Below are positions 1-9,224 of a stretch of 64,000 nt of DNA, in pieces (the stretch's first letter is position 1; every line of letters starts with the position of its first letter). Made by a program: the position numbers and the translations under genes. The notes below the pieces were generated by a model. It searched no databases and was not told the DNA's origin. It worked only from the letters and a program-made list of their open reading frames with translations. The stretch is from Haloferax sulfurifontis ATCC BAA-897 (lineage in GTDB: Archaea; Halobacteriota; Halobacteria; Halobacteriales; Haloferacaceae), in contig NZ_AOLM01000018.1 in the NCBI RefSeq assembly GCF_000337835.1, positions 1-64,000 on the forward strand. Direction: 5' to 3'.

Positions 1-131
1 AAGCGTACGGACGCGCGTCGCTGTTTACTCCGGGAGCGACGCGTGGGAGATACCCACTGCTCGGTCACGCCGTCGATGAGCTGCTTGGAGAGACCCGACG
101 TGACAGCCAGTGATATCGTCACATAGTTCCA

Positions 132-830
132 GTGCGAATAGTTCACATGGACCTCGAGATTGATGAGGAACGCTTGGGGGCCGTCCTCGAAGTGCTTCCG
201 ACCGACGACAACGGTGGCGTCGGCCGACACGTCCACTACACACGCCAGAAGTACGAGACCATCTACGAAATTACACCCGAGACGATTGAGGACGACCTCG
301 ACCGTGTGTTTGCGATTACGGTCCGGCAACGAGCAGGATCCATTGGCACGACTCGATTGACTGCCGCCCAGAAGTAGTTCGATACTGACGCGTTCCGTGC
401 AGCAGACACACACGACGAGGCATACGAGTTACTCACCTCGATCGACGACGTTGGTCGGAAGATTGCGAACGAGTATCTCCGAAAGGTCGTTCACGCGTTC
501 GAATTCCGAGACTCGTGGGTGGCAGACCTGCGTGTCCCGCTTGACATACACGTCACGAGCGCACTCGTCGAAACGAAGTGTATCCACGAGAGCGATGGCA
601 GTCGAACAGACCGAACGGCGGTCAGCAAAGTTTTCAACCCCACTTCGGGGAGCAATCCATCAACACGAATCGCCGTTGACGACATGCAAGCGGCGTTCAA
701 ACGGGTCGCCGAAACACAGGGAACTGACCGAATCGCCTTCGACGAACTCTGGTCGGAACACAAGTTCTACCTCTCGATTCCGGCGTTTCGAGAGGAGATC
801 TGTGTGAGTGAGTTCCTCGACTCACAGTGA
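132..830 (+). pseudogene. Hypothetical ORF interrupted by an in-frame TAG
   Basis: Two open segments lie in the same frame, 132-377 and 378-830, separated only by a TAG at 375-377. Read through, they give about 232 residues without repeats or membrane segments. The second half contains a helix-hairpin-helix-like stretch (LLTSIDDVGRKIANEYLRK) just after the stop, which hints at a nucleic-acid-binding protein of the HhH type, but I do not recognise the family. The GTG at 132 or the ATG at 147 could start the first half; the second half has only a late GTG at 519. Most likely a decayed gene in a region full of remnants. A sequencing error or two separate short proteins are alternatives. Confidence 0.5.
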
Positions 831-877
831 CGCTGGGCCACGACGACTTTACTTCTGCATCACCTCTGAGAGAGGCG

Positions 878-1141
878 ATGAGTCTGCTCACTGCAGTTGT
901 CGTGTTCTTCGTCGGATTCGTCTCGGGGGTGGTGGTTCGAACGGTTGCCGGACTCGCGGCTATCGTCGCGCTTCTGTTAGTCATCTTCGGCGTGGCTGCG
1001 CCAGAAATCGGCCTCATCAATTATATCGCGACACAATACTACCAGGGGAACGAACTCCTCTTCCTCGCTGGGGTCCTGTTTGGGATCGACGCTAACCAGA
1101 CTCGGCGAGTCGTCGTCGACCGCAAAACGAGTTCGAAGTGA
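878..1141 (+). CDS. Small membrane protein, 87 aa
   Basis: The frame encodes a short protein with two predicted membrane spans: residues about 3-40 (LLTAVVVFFVGFVSG followed by a second hydrophobic run VAGLAAIVALLLVIFGVA) and a weaker one near LLFLAGVLFGI. The C-terminus is basic. I chose the ATG at 878 because it directly precedes the hydrophobic segment; an earlier GTG would add 17 hydrophilic residues. The family is not recognised. It lies between decayed ORFs and has no obvious operon partner. Confidence 0.5.
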   Translation: MSLLTAVVVFFVGFVSGVVVRTVAGLAAIVALLLVIFGVAAPEIGLINYIATQYYQGNELLFLAGVLFGIDANQTRRVVVDRKTSSK

Positions 1142-1159
1142 CGCGAGAGGATTTCGGCC

Positions 1160-1432
1160 CTACTTGTTCACGTCACTGACTGCCAACCGGTCGCACACCT
1201 GTGCCGTCCGCGCCAGCAGTCGCTTGTACGCCGTCGTATCCCGGCCCGGTGGGGACCGCGGCACGCCATCGAGTTCGTCGACGACGACAGCCGTCTGCAA
1301 CAACAACTGGACGGCCTGCGTTGGGCCAACGCCCTCGTCTGCGTAGAGCCGAAGCCACGCGTATAGTTCGAATGTCATCCGTTGTTCGGTCGCGCTATCG
1401 ACAGTCGTCTCCGTCTCGCAGTATACACACAT
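1160..1432 (-). CDS. Small hypothetical protein with CxxC motif, 90 aa
   Basis: The protein starts MCVYCETE, giving one CxxC pair, with a single further Cys near the C-terminus. The rest is predicted helical and amphipathic (TFELYAWLRLYADEGVG, AYKRLLARTAQVCDRLAV). Codon use fits the host, which argues for a real gene, but the ORF is short and the family is not recognised. Its ATG at 1432 is the only sensible start. Confidence 0.45.
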   Translation of the reverse strand: MCVYCETETTVDSATEQRMTFELYAWLRLYADEGVGPTQAVQLLLQTAVVVDELDGVPRSPPGRDTTAYKRLLARTAQVCDRLAVSDVNK

Positions 1433-1539
1433 CGTAAATCAACACAGGCCAGAACACGCGCCTGCATCCCTGCAAGTGCGCGATAAAACACCGCGGTGCG
1501 CCCCACGAGTCGACCACAGACGCGACGGCCACCGGCTAG

Positions 1540-1713
1540 TCACCGGGTGGGACTAAACGGGGCCGTGGCGAGAACGAAGACGGCCGACTGTAGCACCACA
1601 GACGCGAGCAACGCGAGCGTCAAGGCGCGCACGGAGGCCCTCGAGTCGTCGCCGCGGGGGCGTTCGAAGTCACACACGAACACAGCGGACAGCCTCGCGA
1701 CCCGTTTCTCCAC
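1540..1713 (-). CDS. Possible 57-aa single-span membrane protein
   Basis: A GTG at 1713 opens a frame ending with TGA at 1540-1542. The product has a hydrophilic N-terminus (MEKRVARLSAVFVCDFERP) and one clear membrane span (VRALTLALLASVVLQSAVFV). It lies in the same frame as the ORF at 1717-1995 and is separated from it by a TGA at 1717-1719, so the pair may be one decayed gene. Very short, so only weakly supported. Confidence 0.3.
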   Translation of the reverse strand: MEKRVARLSAVFVCDFERPRGDDSRASVRALTLALLASVVLQSAVFVLATAPFSPTR

Positions 1714-1716
1714 CCA

Positions 1717-1995
1717 TCACAACCGCAACCACCCGAACAACGACCACCCTCCACGATTCTCGTCTGCTGCTAACGCACGCGTCCGTGCTTCGGCCGCCTC
1801 GCGAGCTGCACACTCACGAGGGGGGATACTCAGGTTCGATTCTACACCCGTGATAGCGAGGAGAAACCGGGATGCACGCGCTACACCCGCAGTTTCCAGG
1901 GATGTACATGGACGGCCTGCTCCCGTAAGGGTGTATTCGGTTGTAACCAGCGTAGGGGTGTAGCGAACCGACATCGAATCACTCAATTCACCCAC
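1717..1995 (-). CDS. Doubtful ORF, 92 aa
   Basis: The C-terminal part (ECAAREAAEARTRALAADE then GGWSLFGWLRL) looks protein-like and helical, but the N-terminal part has no recognisable features and its underlying DNA carries repeated TACACCC/GGGTGTA words. No family is recognised. It could be the front half of a broken gene continuing into the 1540-1713 frame, or chance. Confidence 0.25.
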   Translation of the reverse strand: MGELSDSMSVRYTPTLVTTEYTLTGAGRPCTSLETAGVARASRFLLAITGVESNLSIPPRECAAREAAEARTRALAADENRGGWSLFGWLRL

Positions 1996-2480
1996 ACCGA
2001 CAACCCGTTTTGCTCGGATACCTCATCTTCGACCACTCTTGGGACGTGTTTGGATTGGATACCAGTTCCGTTCGCTGGCGCTCACACTCGTCTGGGTGCC
2101 ACTGTTCACGATTGGAGAGTTCCTTGATCTCGGATACAATCCATCGTACGAGGGGTGTATCGCCTGTTTTCGAGAGTAGTGATTCGGACCTGTTGCGTCG
2201 CGTTCACCCCGACTGACTCGTCGCGACATCCCCTTGTGTATCACCTCGCGACAAGTCCGTTCTCCCCGTGTTCGCTCGCCAGCACACTTCTCTCACGCGT
2301 TGGTCGACTCGAACTAGTGGCCGGCGACTGCCGACTTTGTGTAGGGTATTGCGATGGCTGGGTTTGTTGGGTCGATACCTTGGCGGGAGGAGATATTGTT
2401 GCGGGCGTGTGCAAGGGGTGTACTCCAGCCGAAAGAGAGGTTGCCTCAACGTCCACGTCTTCGGCGGCTTCGCCCAACTC
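1996..2480. other. Intergenic stretch without a supported gene
   Basis: Several frames are open in this stretch but none gives a believable protein; composition is lower in GC than the surrounding genes. It ends where the 5'-truncated fragment at 2490 becomes recognisable, so it probably holds the scar of a deletion or insertion. Confidence 0.4.
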
Positions 2481-2489
2481 TTGACGCGT

Positions 2490-2888
2490 TTGACCCATAG
2501 GACGTTCGTCACCAACGCCAGCGTGACCGAGACGACCGAGGACGCGGTCGAACTTGCGACCGCGGGCGTCGCGGGTCGGTACGACTGGGCAGAGAGAGAC
2601 GCCGCAGTCGCCGACTTTCGCTCGCGGCTCGACCCCGCGCTGGCGAACGTCGAACGCGCGCGGCCCGGCGGCGTCGCGCTGACGACGAACGACTCGGCGG
2701 CCGGGACCTGGGCGTTCAGGAACTGCCCCAACGGTCCGTACCGGGAGTTCGGGACCTGCGTCGCCGACGGCGGCGTCGTCGTGCAAGAGCGCGCGGGCGA
2801 GACGGCCGTCGTCGCCGTCCTCGTGGACGTCCGAATCGCCACGCCGCGGTCGCGGACGGACCTGACGGTCGCCGTGCGTCCGAACTGA
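2490..2888 (+). pseudogene. C-terminal fragment of a pilin-operon-type secreted protein (DUF7261-like)
   Basis: From about 2500 the frame reads like the C-terminal two thirds of a haloarchaeal protein usually encoded beside type IV pilin-like genes (my recollection is DUF7261): TTEDAVELATAGVAGRYDW, then DFRSRLDPALANVERARPG, a Cys pair (NCPNGPYREFGTC), and an ending VQERAGETAVVAVLVDVRI. In the family this follows an N-terminal membrane anchor. Here the anchor is missing, and the frame upstream to 2268 is basic, cysteine-rich junk without a start that fits. The gene appears 5'-truncated and no pilin neighbours are present. Confidence 0.5.
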
Positions 2889-3307
2889 GGGCCGACGGGG
2901 CGGGCGTCGCGCGGCCGGAGAAACGGCCGGTCCGTCGGGGACTCTCGTTAACGACAACGATCAGACTAGACCCACGAATTACCTTCGAAAGATACGTTCC
3001 AGCGACTCGTACAGCGGAGAGAGACTGTAGGAGCGAACCACCCCATAGGATGCCTAAATCAGCGGTTCGTGTAGATATTAGCAGTGGTGAGTCATCACCA
3101 AACTACGAGAACACGTGCGACCGAGTAATACGCGAAGTTAGCCATTTCGACCGTGTGTAGTGGGAATATTCCGTTTTCGAACCGTTAATCGGGCCAATTC
3201 CACGATACAGAAATGTCCATGTCACAGTATATCTGCGATTATTATATATCGGGTTCTCGGGGCAACGTCTAAGGGGTGAACAGTGGGAGAGCTGTCTTCC
3301 CACGTTC
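2889..3307. other. AT-richer intergenic region
   Basis: No supported coding frame. The stretch holds an AT-rich run (gattattatatatcggg near 3237-3252). The flanking genes converge: the 2490-2888 fragment reads rightward and the TetR gene leftward, so this is the 3' side of both. Confidence 0.4.
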
Positions 3308-3928
3308 TCAGACGTTGTCCTCCGCGTCTGCCAAGAGCCTGTATTTGATATAGTTATCCAGCTCTGACTGGATGGGGCGAGAGATACCTGTCGTCACCCG
3401 TTCAAACGTCCGCCCGCTCACGAGCGTTACCAGAAAGTTCGTGACTAGCTCCGGATCCATCTCCCTGAAATCGCCAGATTCGATACCGTCCTGCAGTATC
3501 TCCCGTATCGTTTCGCGGAAAACGTCTTGAGACTGATTGAAGCACTCTTGGAACGCTTCGTCTTGTGCGGCCCGCATTCGCAACTCCGTCAGTACCGTTT
3601 CGTAATCTCGGATTTGTTGCTCGTCGGGCTCGGGGATAACTTGGTCAAAGAGGCTCCGAAGTCTGGTTTCCGGGTCTCCATCGTCAGAGACGGGCATTCC
3701 GACCTCTCTAAATCGAGACAGTAAGTAGTTGAGGAGGTCCAAAAGAACGTCGTCTTTTCCATCGTAATGGTAGAAGACCAACCCCTCAGACTTGGAAAAG
3801 TGCTGACTGATTCGGTCGATCGTCAGATTGGCGTATCCGTGCTCGGCAAGGGCGTCAAACGTCGCTTTCAATATCTCCGTCTTGGTATCATCAGGCTCGT
3901 CGACAAAAAGAGGGGCCCGTTTGTCCAT
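3308..3928 (-). CDS. TetR/AcrR-family transcriptional regulator
   Basis: About 206 residues. The N-terminal TetR helix-turn-helix is clear: TKTEILKATFDALAEHGYAN (residues ~15-34) then ISQHFSKSEGLVFYHY, the recognition-helix pattern of the family. The C-terminal ligand and dimerisation domain is all-helical and divergent. I chose the ATG at 3928 (MDKRAP) over the GTG 21 nt upstream. It is divergent from the COG1361 / RND-transporter pair at 4110-8242 and probably represses it: a palindrome lies over the predicted start of that transcript (4083-4102). The ligand is unknown. Confidence 0.85.
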   Translation of the reverse strand: MDKRAPLFVDEPDDTKTEILKATFDALAEHGYANLTIDRISQHFSKSEGLVFYHYDGKDDVLLDLLNYLLSRFREVGMPVSDDGDPETRLRSLFDQVIPEPDEQQIRDYETVLTELRMRAAQDEAFQECFNQSQDVFRETIREILQDGIESGDFREMDPELVTNFLVTLVSGRTFERVTTGISRPIQSELDNYIKYRLLADAEDNV

Positions 3929-4082
3929 GCTGTCGAGTTGCCCCTGCACCTAATTAGCGGTTACCCTCTTCGAATGATGGTCGCTGGAGACTATCTATCT
4001 GCCATCTACACGCGGTGGTCTCCGCGTCAGAGTCGCGCACGCTGTTGACCTGAACCGACACATTAATCTCCCCGCCACGGAT

Positions 4083-4102
4083 TTGACTGAGTACTCAATA
4101 AG
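4083..4102. promoter_or_regulatory. Candidate TetR operator, perfect core TGAGTACTCA
   Basis: A 10-bp perfect palindrome TGAGTACTCA at 4088-4097 has partly symmetrical flanks. A TATA-like ttaat lies near 4063-4067, so transcription would begin about 4090, inside the palindrome and about 20 nt before the ATG at 4110. That is a standard place for a repressor site. Assignment to the adjacent TetR protein is inference from position. Confidence 0.5.
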
Positions 4103-4109
4103 GATCAGA

Positions 4110-5762
4110 ATGATACAGGATACACTTCGTAGCTCGCGGCCGCTGGCCATCGCGCTCACCGCCGTTCTCGTCGTGGGGTTCATCGCTGGTGCGGTCCCCG
4201 CTGTTGCGACCGCTCAGACATCACAGTCCGGAGACATCGTTGGGAACCCGGATATCACGTTTGCAACGTCGTCCGGGACGCTTTCAGCTGGCACGACTGA
4301 CGAGCTCACAATCTCGGTTGTCAATCGCGGACTGATTATCGAACACGGCCCGTCGCAGTACGAAGAGGAGGTGATGACTGCGAGGGGATTGACGTTCGAA
4401 GTAGACGACGAAGACGCACCAATCGACGTCCAAACCGGACAGGTTTCTATCGGGAACTTCCCGACTGGAAGCACGGAGAAGACAGTCTCGGTCACGGTTC
4501 CGGAAGACGCCGAGCCGGGTACCTATCAGATTCCCGTCACCTACGAGTACTCGTACACCCGCCAACTTCGGTACGGTCCCAGCGGAACCACCGAAGGAAC
4601 CGATTCCACGCGAACGCAGACCGGCTCGATAACGATTCAGATCAAGGACGACGCTCGGTTCGAGGTCATCGAGACAAACGCGACGGCCCAAGTCGGCGAC
4701 GATAACGATATCTCGGTCACGCTTAGGAACACCGGCTCGGAAGTTGCGAAAGCCGCGAGTGTGAACGCAGAGTCAAAGAGTAGCTCCCTGACGTTCGAGT
4801 CCGGCGACGCGTCCTCGACGGCGTCCGTCGGCGACTGGGAGCCGGGCGAAAACCGGACGATCACGTACAGTGCCGCACTAGAGTCCAACTCGGCGGTGCG
4901 CGCATACGCGGTTGATCTGGTGGTCAATTACGACGACACCGACGGCATTAGTCGTACGTCCGGCCCGATCACGACCACTGTCGAGTCGCTCCCCGCACAG
5001 TCGTTCGCCTTCTCGGACGTGTCCTCGTCGCTCCGAGTGGGCGAAGATGGGGAAATCGTCGGCACAGTCGAGAACACCGGCCCCAACACGGTACGAAGCG
5101 TGACGATTCGCCCGGTGGACAATCCGGCATCCGTCGTCCCGAGCGAGGATTCCACCGCCGTCGGGTCGCTCGCTCCGGGCGAGTCCAAGTCCTTCCGGCT
5201 CCCGATGGAAGTTACGAGTGAGGCAGAGGTCGGCGACAAATTACTCAATGTCGAGGTTTGGTACCGTGACGGCGACGGAAATCGGCGGACCTACGACAAA
5301 CTCGACCTCCTGGCGACTATCGGTCCGGACCGAGACGAATTCGGACTCGCGGTTTCCGACCGGACGATCACCGTGGGTAAATCGCGGGTCGTCACCGTCG
5401 AAGTGACGAACAACCTCAACGAGACGGTCACCGACGTCGAAGCGCGGCTGTTCGCCGACGACCCCCTCAGCGCCGGGGCCTCGGACACGAGCTATATCGA
5501 GTCCTTAGAGCCCGGTGAGTCCACGACGCTGGCGTTCGAAGTGACGGCGGCGGCGTCCGCGACGGCGGGAAGCACGTATCCGATTTCGTTCGACTTCCGG
5601 TATACGGACAGCGACGGCAGAACCCATCTCACGGACACGTTCAGAAAGCCGCTGGACGCTGTCAAACCGCAGAACAGCGGCGTGTCGCCCATCACGCTCA
5701 TCTTAGGATTGGGGGTGGTTGTCGCAGGCGGTGTCGCAGTCGTCTACTGGAGGCGGAAGTAA
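4110..5762 (+). CDS. COG1361-type exported S-layer/CARDB-like protein
   Basis: About 550 residues. An N-terminal secretion signal (ALTAVLVVGFIAGAVPAVAT) is followed by several repeated Ig-like modules with the COG1361/CARDB signature of 'LSVRNTGSxxV...V' (for example ISVTLRNTGSEVAKAA, IVGTVENTGPNTV, VEVTNNLNETVTDVE). It ends in one membrane anchor and a basic tail (GVVVAGGVAVVYWRRK). The start at 4110 puts the signal close to the N-terminus. It joins the RND transporter gene with a 1-nt overlap of stop and start, so the two are co-transcribed. Such proteins often accompany MMPL/RND transporters in haloarchaea and may form the extracytoplasmic part. The function is inferred. Confidence 0.85.
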   Translation: MIQDTLRSSRPLAIALTAVLVVGFIAGAVPAVATAQTSQSGDIVGNPDITFATSSGTLSAGTTDELTISVVNRGLIIEHGPSQYEEEVMTARGLTFEVDDEDAPIDVQTGQVSIGNFPTGSTEKTVSVTVPEDAEPGTYQIPVTYEYSYTRQLRYGPSGTTEGTDSTRTQTGSITIQIKDDARFEVIETNATAQVGDDNDISVTLRNTGSEVAKAASVNAESKSSSLTFESGDASSTASVGDWEPGENRTITYSAALESNSAVRAYAVDLVVNYDDTDGISRTSGPITTTVESLPAQSFAFSDVSSSLRVGEDGEIVGTVENTGPNTVRSVTIRPVDNPASVVPSEDSTAVGSLAPGESKSFRLPMEVTSEAEVGDKLLNVEVWYRDGDGNRRTYDKLDLLATIGPDRDEFGLAVSDRTITVGKSRVVTVEVTNNLNETVTDVEARLFADDPLSAGASDTSYIESLEPGESTTLAFEVTAAASATAGSTYPISFDFRYTDSDGRTHLTDTFRKPLDAVKPQNSGVSPITLILGLGVVVAGGVAVVYWRRK

Positions 5763-8242
5763 TGCCACTGGCTGAGAGGATTGAAACGGCGACAGAACGC
5801 CTCAACACGACAATCGTGGACCGCCCACGCGCAGTTGTCGTCGTCTTTTTGTTGCTCACGGGCGTGTTCATCGGCGGGTTAGGGTCTGTACAGATGAGCG
5901 CGGGCGGGCTTGACGCGTTCACGGATGACTTACCCGAACAGGCGACCCTCGAAGAGGTCGAACAGAACTTCGAGGAGCCGTTCCAGACAGATGCCCAGAC
6001 GACGACGCAACTCATTCGGACGAACAGCAACGTCCTGACTAAGGAGGCACTCGTCCGTGACGCTCGCCTGCTCGAACGCGTTGCCGAACGCGACGAGTTC
6101 CGGATGGACTCGGCTCGTGGCCCGGCTCCGATCATTGCACAGCATCTCAACCCGTCAGCGACGACGCCGGCAGAGCATCGGCGAACGCTCGAACGTGCGA
6201 CTCCATCCGAAATCAGACAGGCCGTTCGAGAACTCCGAGATGGGTCCCGACTTACCGGAGTAGTGTCAAACGATTTCAATCCGACCAGCGTCTCCGCGTC
6301 TGCATCGATTACGACGATTTCGCACGACTTCCCCGGGAGCTTCGGTGATGACGACCTGACTGCCGTCCAGACGGGCCTTCAAGCGGTCGCTGACGATACG
6401 CCGGGCGACGTTCGTGCGTTCGGGTCAGGGACGACCGAAACAGAGATCTCGCAGTCCGTGCAGGACTCGCTCCTGATTGTGATGCCCGTCGTGATCCTCC
6501 TGTTACTATTCTTCTTGGTGGTCGCATACCGTGACCCCATCGACGTCCTGTTGGGACTGGTCGCGCTCGTGATGACGATCATCTGGACGTTCGGGTTCCT
6601 CGGGTATTCGGGGATTCCGTTCAGCCAGCAGATGATTTCGGTCCCGGTGTTACTGCTTGCGGTCGGCGTCGACTTCGGGATCCACATCATCAACCGCTAC
6701 CGAGAAGAGACGGAACGCGGGTTCGAAGCGGTCGAAGCGATGCGAGAAGCGAACGCCCAGCTCCTGATCGCGTTCGTCATCGTCACCGTGACTGCGGTGT
6801 TCGGATTCGGTGCAAACGTCATCTCCGACCTGACGCCGATTCGGAATTTGGGCATCGCGTCAGCGGTCGGTATCCTGTTCACGTTCTTCATCTTCGGGCT
6901 GTTTCTACCCGCAGCCAAGTTGGTGTGCGATAACGTGCGCACGCGTCTCGGCGTCCCGGAGTTCAACTCGTCTCCGATAGCGTCCGAGGACTCAGCCCTC
7001 GGACGGGTGTTAGCGTTCCCCGCACGAGTGAGCCAGCACGCACCGACGGTAATCGTCTTGGGACTAGTCCTGTCAAGTGTCGCCATGGGCGCGTACGGGG
7101 CCGGCGTCGGCACCTCGTTCGAAAACGAGGACTTCCTCCCGCCCGAGGAGCTCCCAGCCTACGTCACGGGCTTACCTGAACCGTTCGCGCCAGGCGAGTA
7201 TACGATCACGTCAACGATCAACTTGCTCGATGAGAAGTTCGGGAGCAGTCAGGGGAGTACCGTGAAAATATACGCCGAGGGAAACTTCAAGGAAGATCAC
7301 GCGCTCGAAACCCTCGTGGCTCCGAACGACAACCCCCCGGAGTCGTTCGCAGTTGGACCCGGTGGGCAAGCACAGGCACGGAGCATCGTGACCGTCATTC
7401 AATCCCACGCGGATCAAGACGAAGAGTTCGCCGCCTTAGTCGCTCGGAACGACCAGAACGATAACGGGATACCCGACCAGAACCTCGAACGAATTTACGA
7501 CGAACTGTTCGCATCCTCGGCGAGCGGGCGGGCCGAACAGTACCTCACTGAAGACTACCGGTCCGCGCTGGTCGAATATCAGACCGACTCCGATGCCTCA
7601 CAGACAGAGGTGACAACCGGTGGGGACGAGTTGGCAGACACGTTCCAGTTTAAAGCGACGTCCACGGGAGATATCGTCGTCCGCGCGGCGGTGATGGACC
7701 GTATCTTCCAGTCGGCGATTCAGGGACTCGTCCTCGCAGTCGTGCTGACCGCCGCATTCCTCGTGGCGATATACGGAATCCTGGAACGCAAACCGATGCT
7801 CGGCGTGGTTAACGTCTTCCCGATACTGATCGCCATCGCGTTCCTGCTCGGGATGATGCGGTATCTGGACATCACGCTGAACGCATTGACCGCGACGATT
7901 CTCTCCATCTCGGTCGGGGTCGGTATCGCCTATTCGGTACACACGACTCACCGCTTCATCGACGAGTACGACGCGACGACGGGTGCGCACGAAGCGATGA
8001 TGATCACGCTGACCGGAACGGGAGGCGCGTTGTTCGGCAGTATGCTGACGACCGCGCTGGGGACCGGCGCGCTCGCGCTCGCCATCACCCCGATTCTCGG
8101 CAACTTCGGCGTCCTGATCGGCCTGAGCGTCACTTATTCGTTCCTGGCGGCGGTGATCGCACTCCCGCCCGCGATGTTGCTCTGGGAACGGACACAGCAA
8201 TGGGATCTCGATCTATTGGCGCGTCTCCGTCCAGCGATGTAA
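5762..8242 (+). CDS. RND/MMPL-family transporter
   Basis: 826 residues with the duplicated RND plan: a first membrane span near residue 22-42 (AVVVVFLLLTGVFIGG), a large outer loop, then a block of five spans from ~230 (LLIVMPVVILLLLFFLVVAY onward, including VDFGIHIINRYREE, the family's conserved 'GxDxxxHxxxRxxEE'-like segment). The second half repeats this: a span at ~430, an outer loop, then a block from ~640 with GVGIAYSVHTTHRFIDEY. It is likely a proton- or ion-driven exporter of lipids or hydrophobic compounds. Co-transcribed with the COG1361 gene and probably under the divergent TetR repressor. Substrate unknown. Confidence 0.9.
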   Translation: MPLAERIETATERLNTTIVDRPRAVVVVFLLLTGVFIGGLGSVQMSAGGLDAFTDDLPEQATLEEVEQNFEEPFQTDAQTTTQLIRTNSNVLTKEALVRDARLLERVAERDEFRMDSARGPAPIIAQHLNPSATTPAEHRRTLERATPSEIRQAVRELRDGSRLTGVVSNDFNPTSVSASASITTISHDFPGSFGDDDLTAVQTGLQAVADDTPGDVRAFGSGTTETEISQSVQDSLLIVMPVVILLLLFFLVVAYRDPIDVLLGLVALVMTIIWTFGFLGYSGIPFSQQMISVPVLLLAVGVDFGIHIINRYREETERGFEAVEAMREANAQLLIAFVIVTVTAVFGFGANVISDLTPIRNLGIASAVGILFTFFIFGLFLPAAKLVCDNVRTRLGVPEFNSSPIASEDSALGRVLAFPARVSQHAPTVIVLGLVLSSVAMGAYGAGVGTSFENEDFLPPEELPAYVTGLPEPFAPGEYTITSTINLLDEKFGSSQGSTVKIYAEGNFKEDHALETLVAPNDNPPESFAVGPGGQAQARSIVTVIQSHADQDEEFAALVARNDQNDNGIPDQNLERIYDELFASSASGRAEQYLTEDYRSALVEYQTDSDASQTEVTTGGDELADTFQFKATSTGDIVVRAAVMDRIFQSAIQGLVLAVVLTAAFLVAIYGILERKPMLGVVNVFPILIAIAFLLGMMRYLDITLNALTATILSISVGVGIAYSVHTTHRFIDEYDATTGAHEAMMITLTGTGGALFGSMLTTALGTGALALAITPILGNFGVLIGLSVTYSFLAAVIALPPAMLLWERTQQWDLDLLARLRPAM

Positions 8243-8353
8243 GGCGGACGAACGACGATCACAATTTCGCGCCGCTGGTGGCGTGGTCGAGCGTCGGCGC
8301 GCTCGTCGGAATCCTACTGTGATTATTGAGAAACCTAACGCGTTTCCCCCGCT

Positions 8354-9150
8354 GGCACTGTCTAGTTAGTGACCTCCTCGACCGGTGTTCTTCCGTCGAG
8401 CGATTGATGCGTTCGTTGGGGCAAGTAGTATTGTATAAATAAGACAAGATAATCGCAGACGACCGCGTGACTGACCACCGAGGGATCACAGAAGTGTTCG
8501 ACTCGGATTTCACGGGTTTGAAACCACGTTCCGGCGAGGTTTCGCTCAACGTAGTCAAGCCGACCGCTCAATCCTAATCGAGAGATTGCAGTCGGATAAT
8601 CGGAGCCGTCAACGGGGATTACAGCGCCTGAGACCCCGTGTTTCTCAGAGAGCCGATGGAGAAACGCTGCAGCCGGATCAGCACTATTTCGTCCGAACGA
8701 TTCGACGTCAAGAATCGGTTTTGTCTCTATGTTTATTGTAGTAGATATACAAGACTAACCGCCATCGATTTTGGCAGCGGTCTCGTCGACCGCAATCCGT
8801 TTCGGTTTCGTCTCAGGCGGGTTGTGACGACTAACAGCCAGCCGACATGTGAACGTCCAGACGCCTTGGTGAGAGCGTTGAACGCCAAGCAGCCGGAGAA
8901 TCTCTGTTGTTATTTAAGTAAAGTTAGTCGTCCGGAGTTGGGCGTCGAACGCCCTAACGGCGTCCTCAGAACGCTCCGCGTTCTGACGGGCGCACGAGAG
9001 CTTTGCGAGTCTGGGACGTCGCCGTCCACTCACGCGCTCAAATTTCTTCATAACCCGCCGCAAAGCGCTCGCTGAGCCGGTCTGCGGACTTCATCCCGAA
9101 TTAGCTCAACGACCTGCTCGTTCCTCAAACTGACTTAACTAGACAGTGCC
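8354..9150 (-). mobile_element. Decayed IS6-like insertion sequence with intact 15-bp terminal inverted repeats
   Basis: The 797-bp element is bounded by perfect 15-bp inverted repeats GGCACTGTCTAGTTA at 8354-8368 and 9136-9150. The stop codon of the transposase remnant lies inside the left repeat. The remnant resembles the haloarchaeal IS6-type transposases (IVDET..., FLHRL, YLPQRTHQSLDGRTPVEEV). No 8-bp target duplication is visible: flanks are cccccgct and ggctctcg. The right third (about 8920-9135) does not code and holds small inverted repeats such as agaacgctccgcgttct. The element cannot move by itself but its ends could still be used in trans. Confidence 0.75.
8362..8913 (-). pseudogene. 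IS6-family transposase remnant with nonsense codons
   Basis: One continuous frame carries recognisable transposase: ILRLLGVQRSHQGVW, PKRIAVDETAAKIDGG (first catalytic Asp in VDE), then a TAG at 8755-8757 where relatives have Trp, then TKPILDVESFGR, FLHRLSEKHGVSGAVIPVDG (second Asp region), and the C-terminal YLPQRTHQSLDGRTPVEEV. A second stop (TAA, 8914-8916) closes the frame upstream and the N-terminal DNA-binding part is missing. Replacement of the usual Trp by TAG, not by a shift, shows decay by point mutation. Confidence 0.75.
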
Positions 9151-9224
9151 GGCTCTCGGATCGCCGCTAGCTGTGCGTCTCCGCGGCGGCCCGTCGGGTG
9201 CGTCGCCGACCGACTCGAAACGGC

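Noticed and set aside
1800-1990. Repeated TACACCC/GGGTGTA words that could be a replication-origin (ORB) array
   Set aside because: Spacing and sequence do not fit the haloarchaeal ORB pattern, there is no Orc1/Cdc6 gene in the window, and the region shows no AT-rich unwinding element.
8638-9075. Plus-strand frame inside the insertion sequence
   Set aside because: It lies opposite the recognisable transposase and has no homology-like motif.
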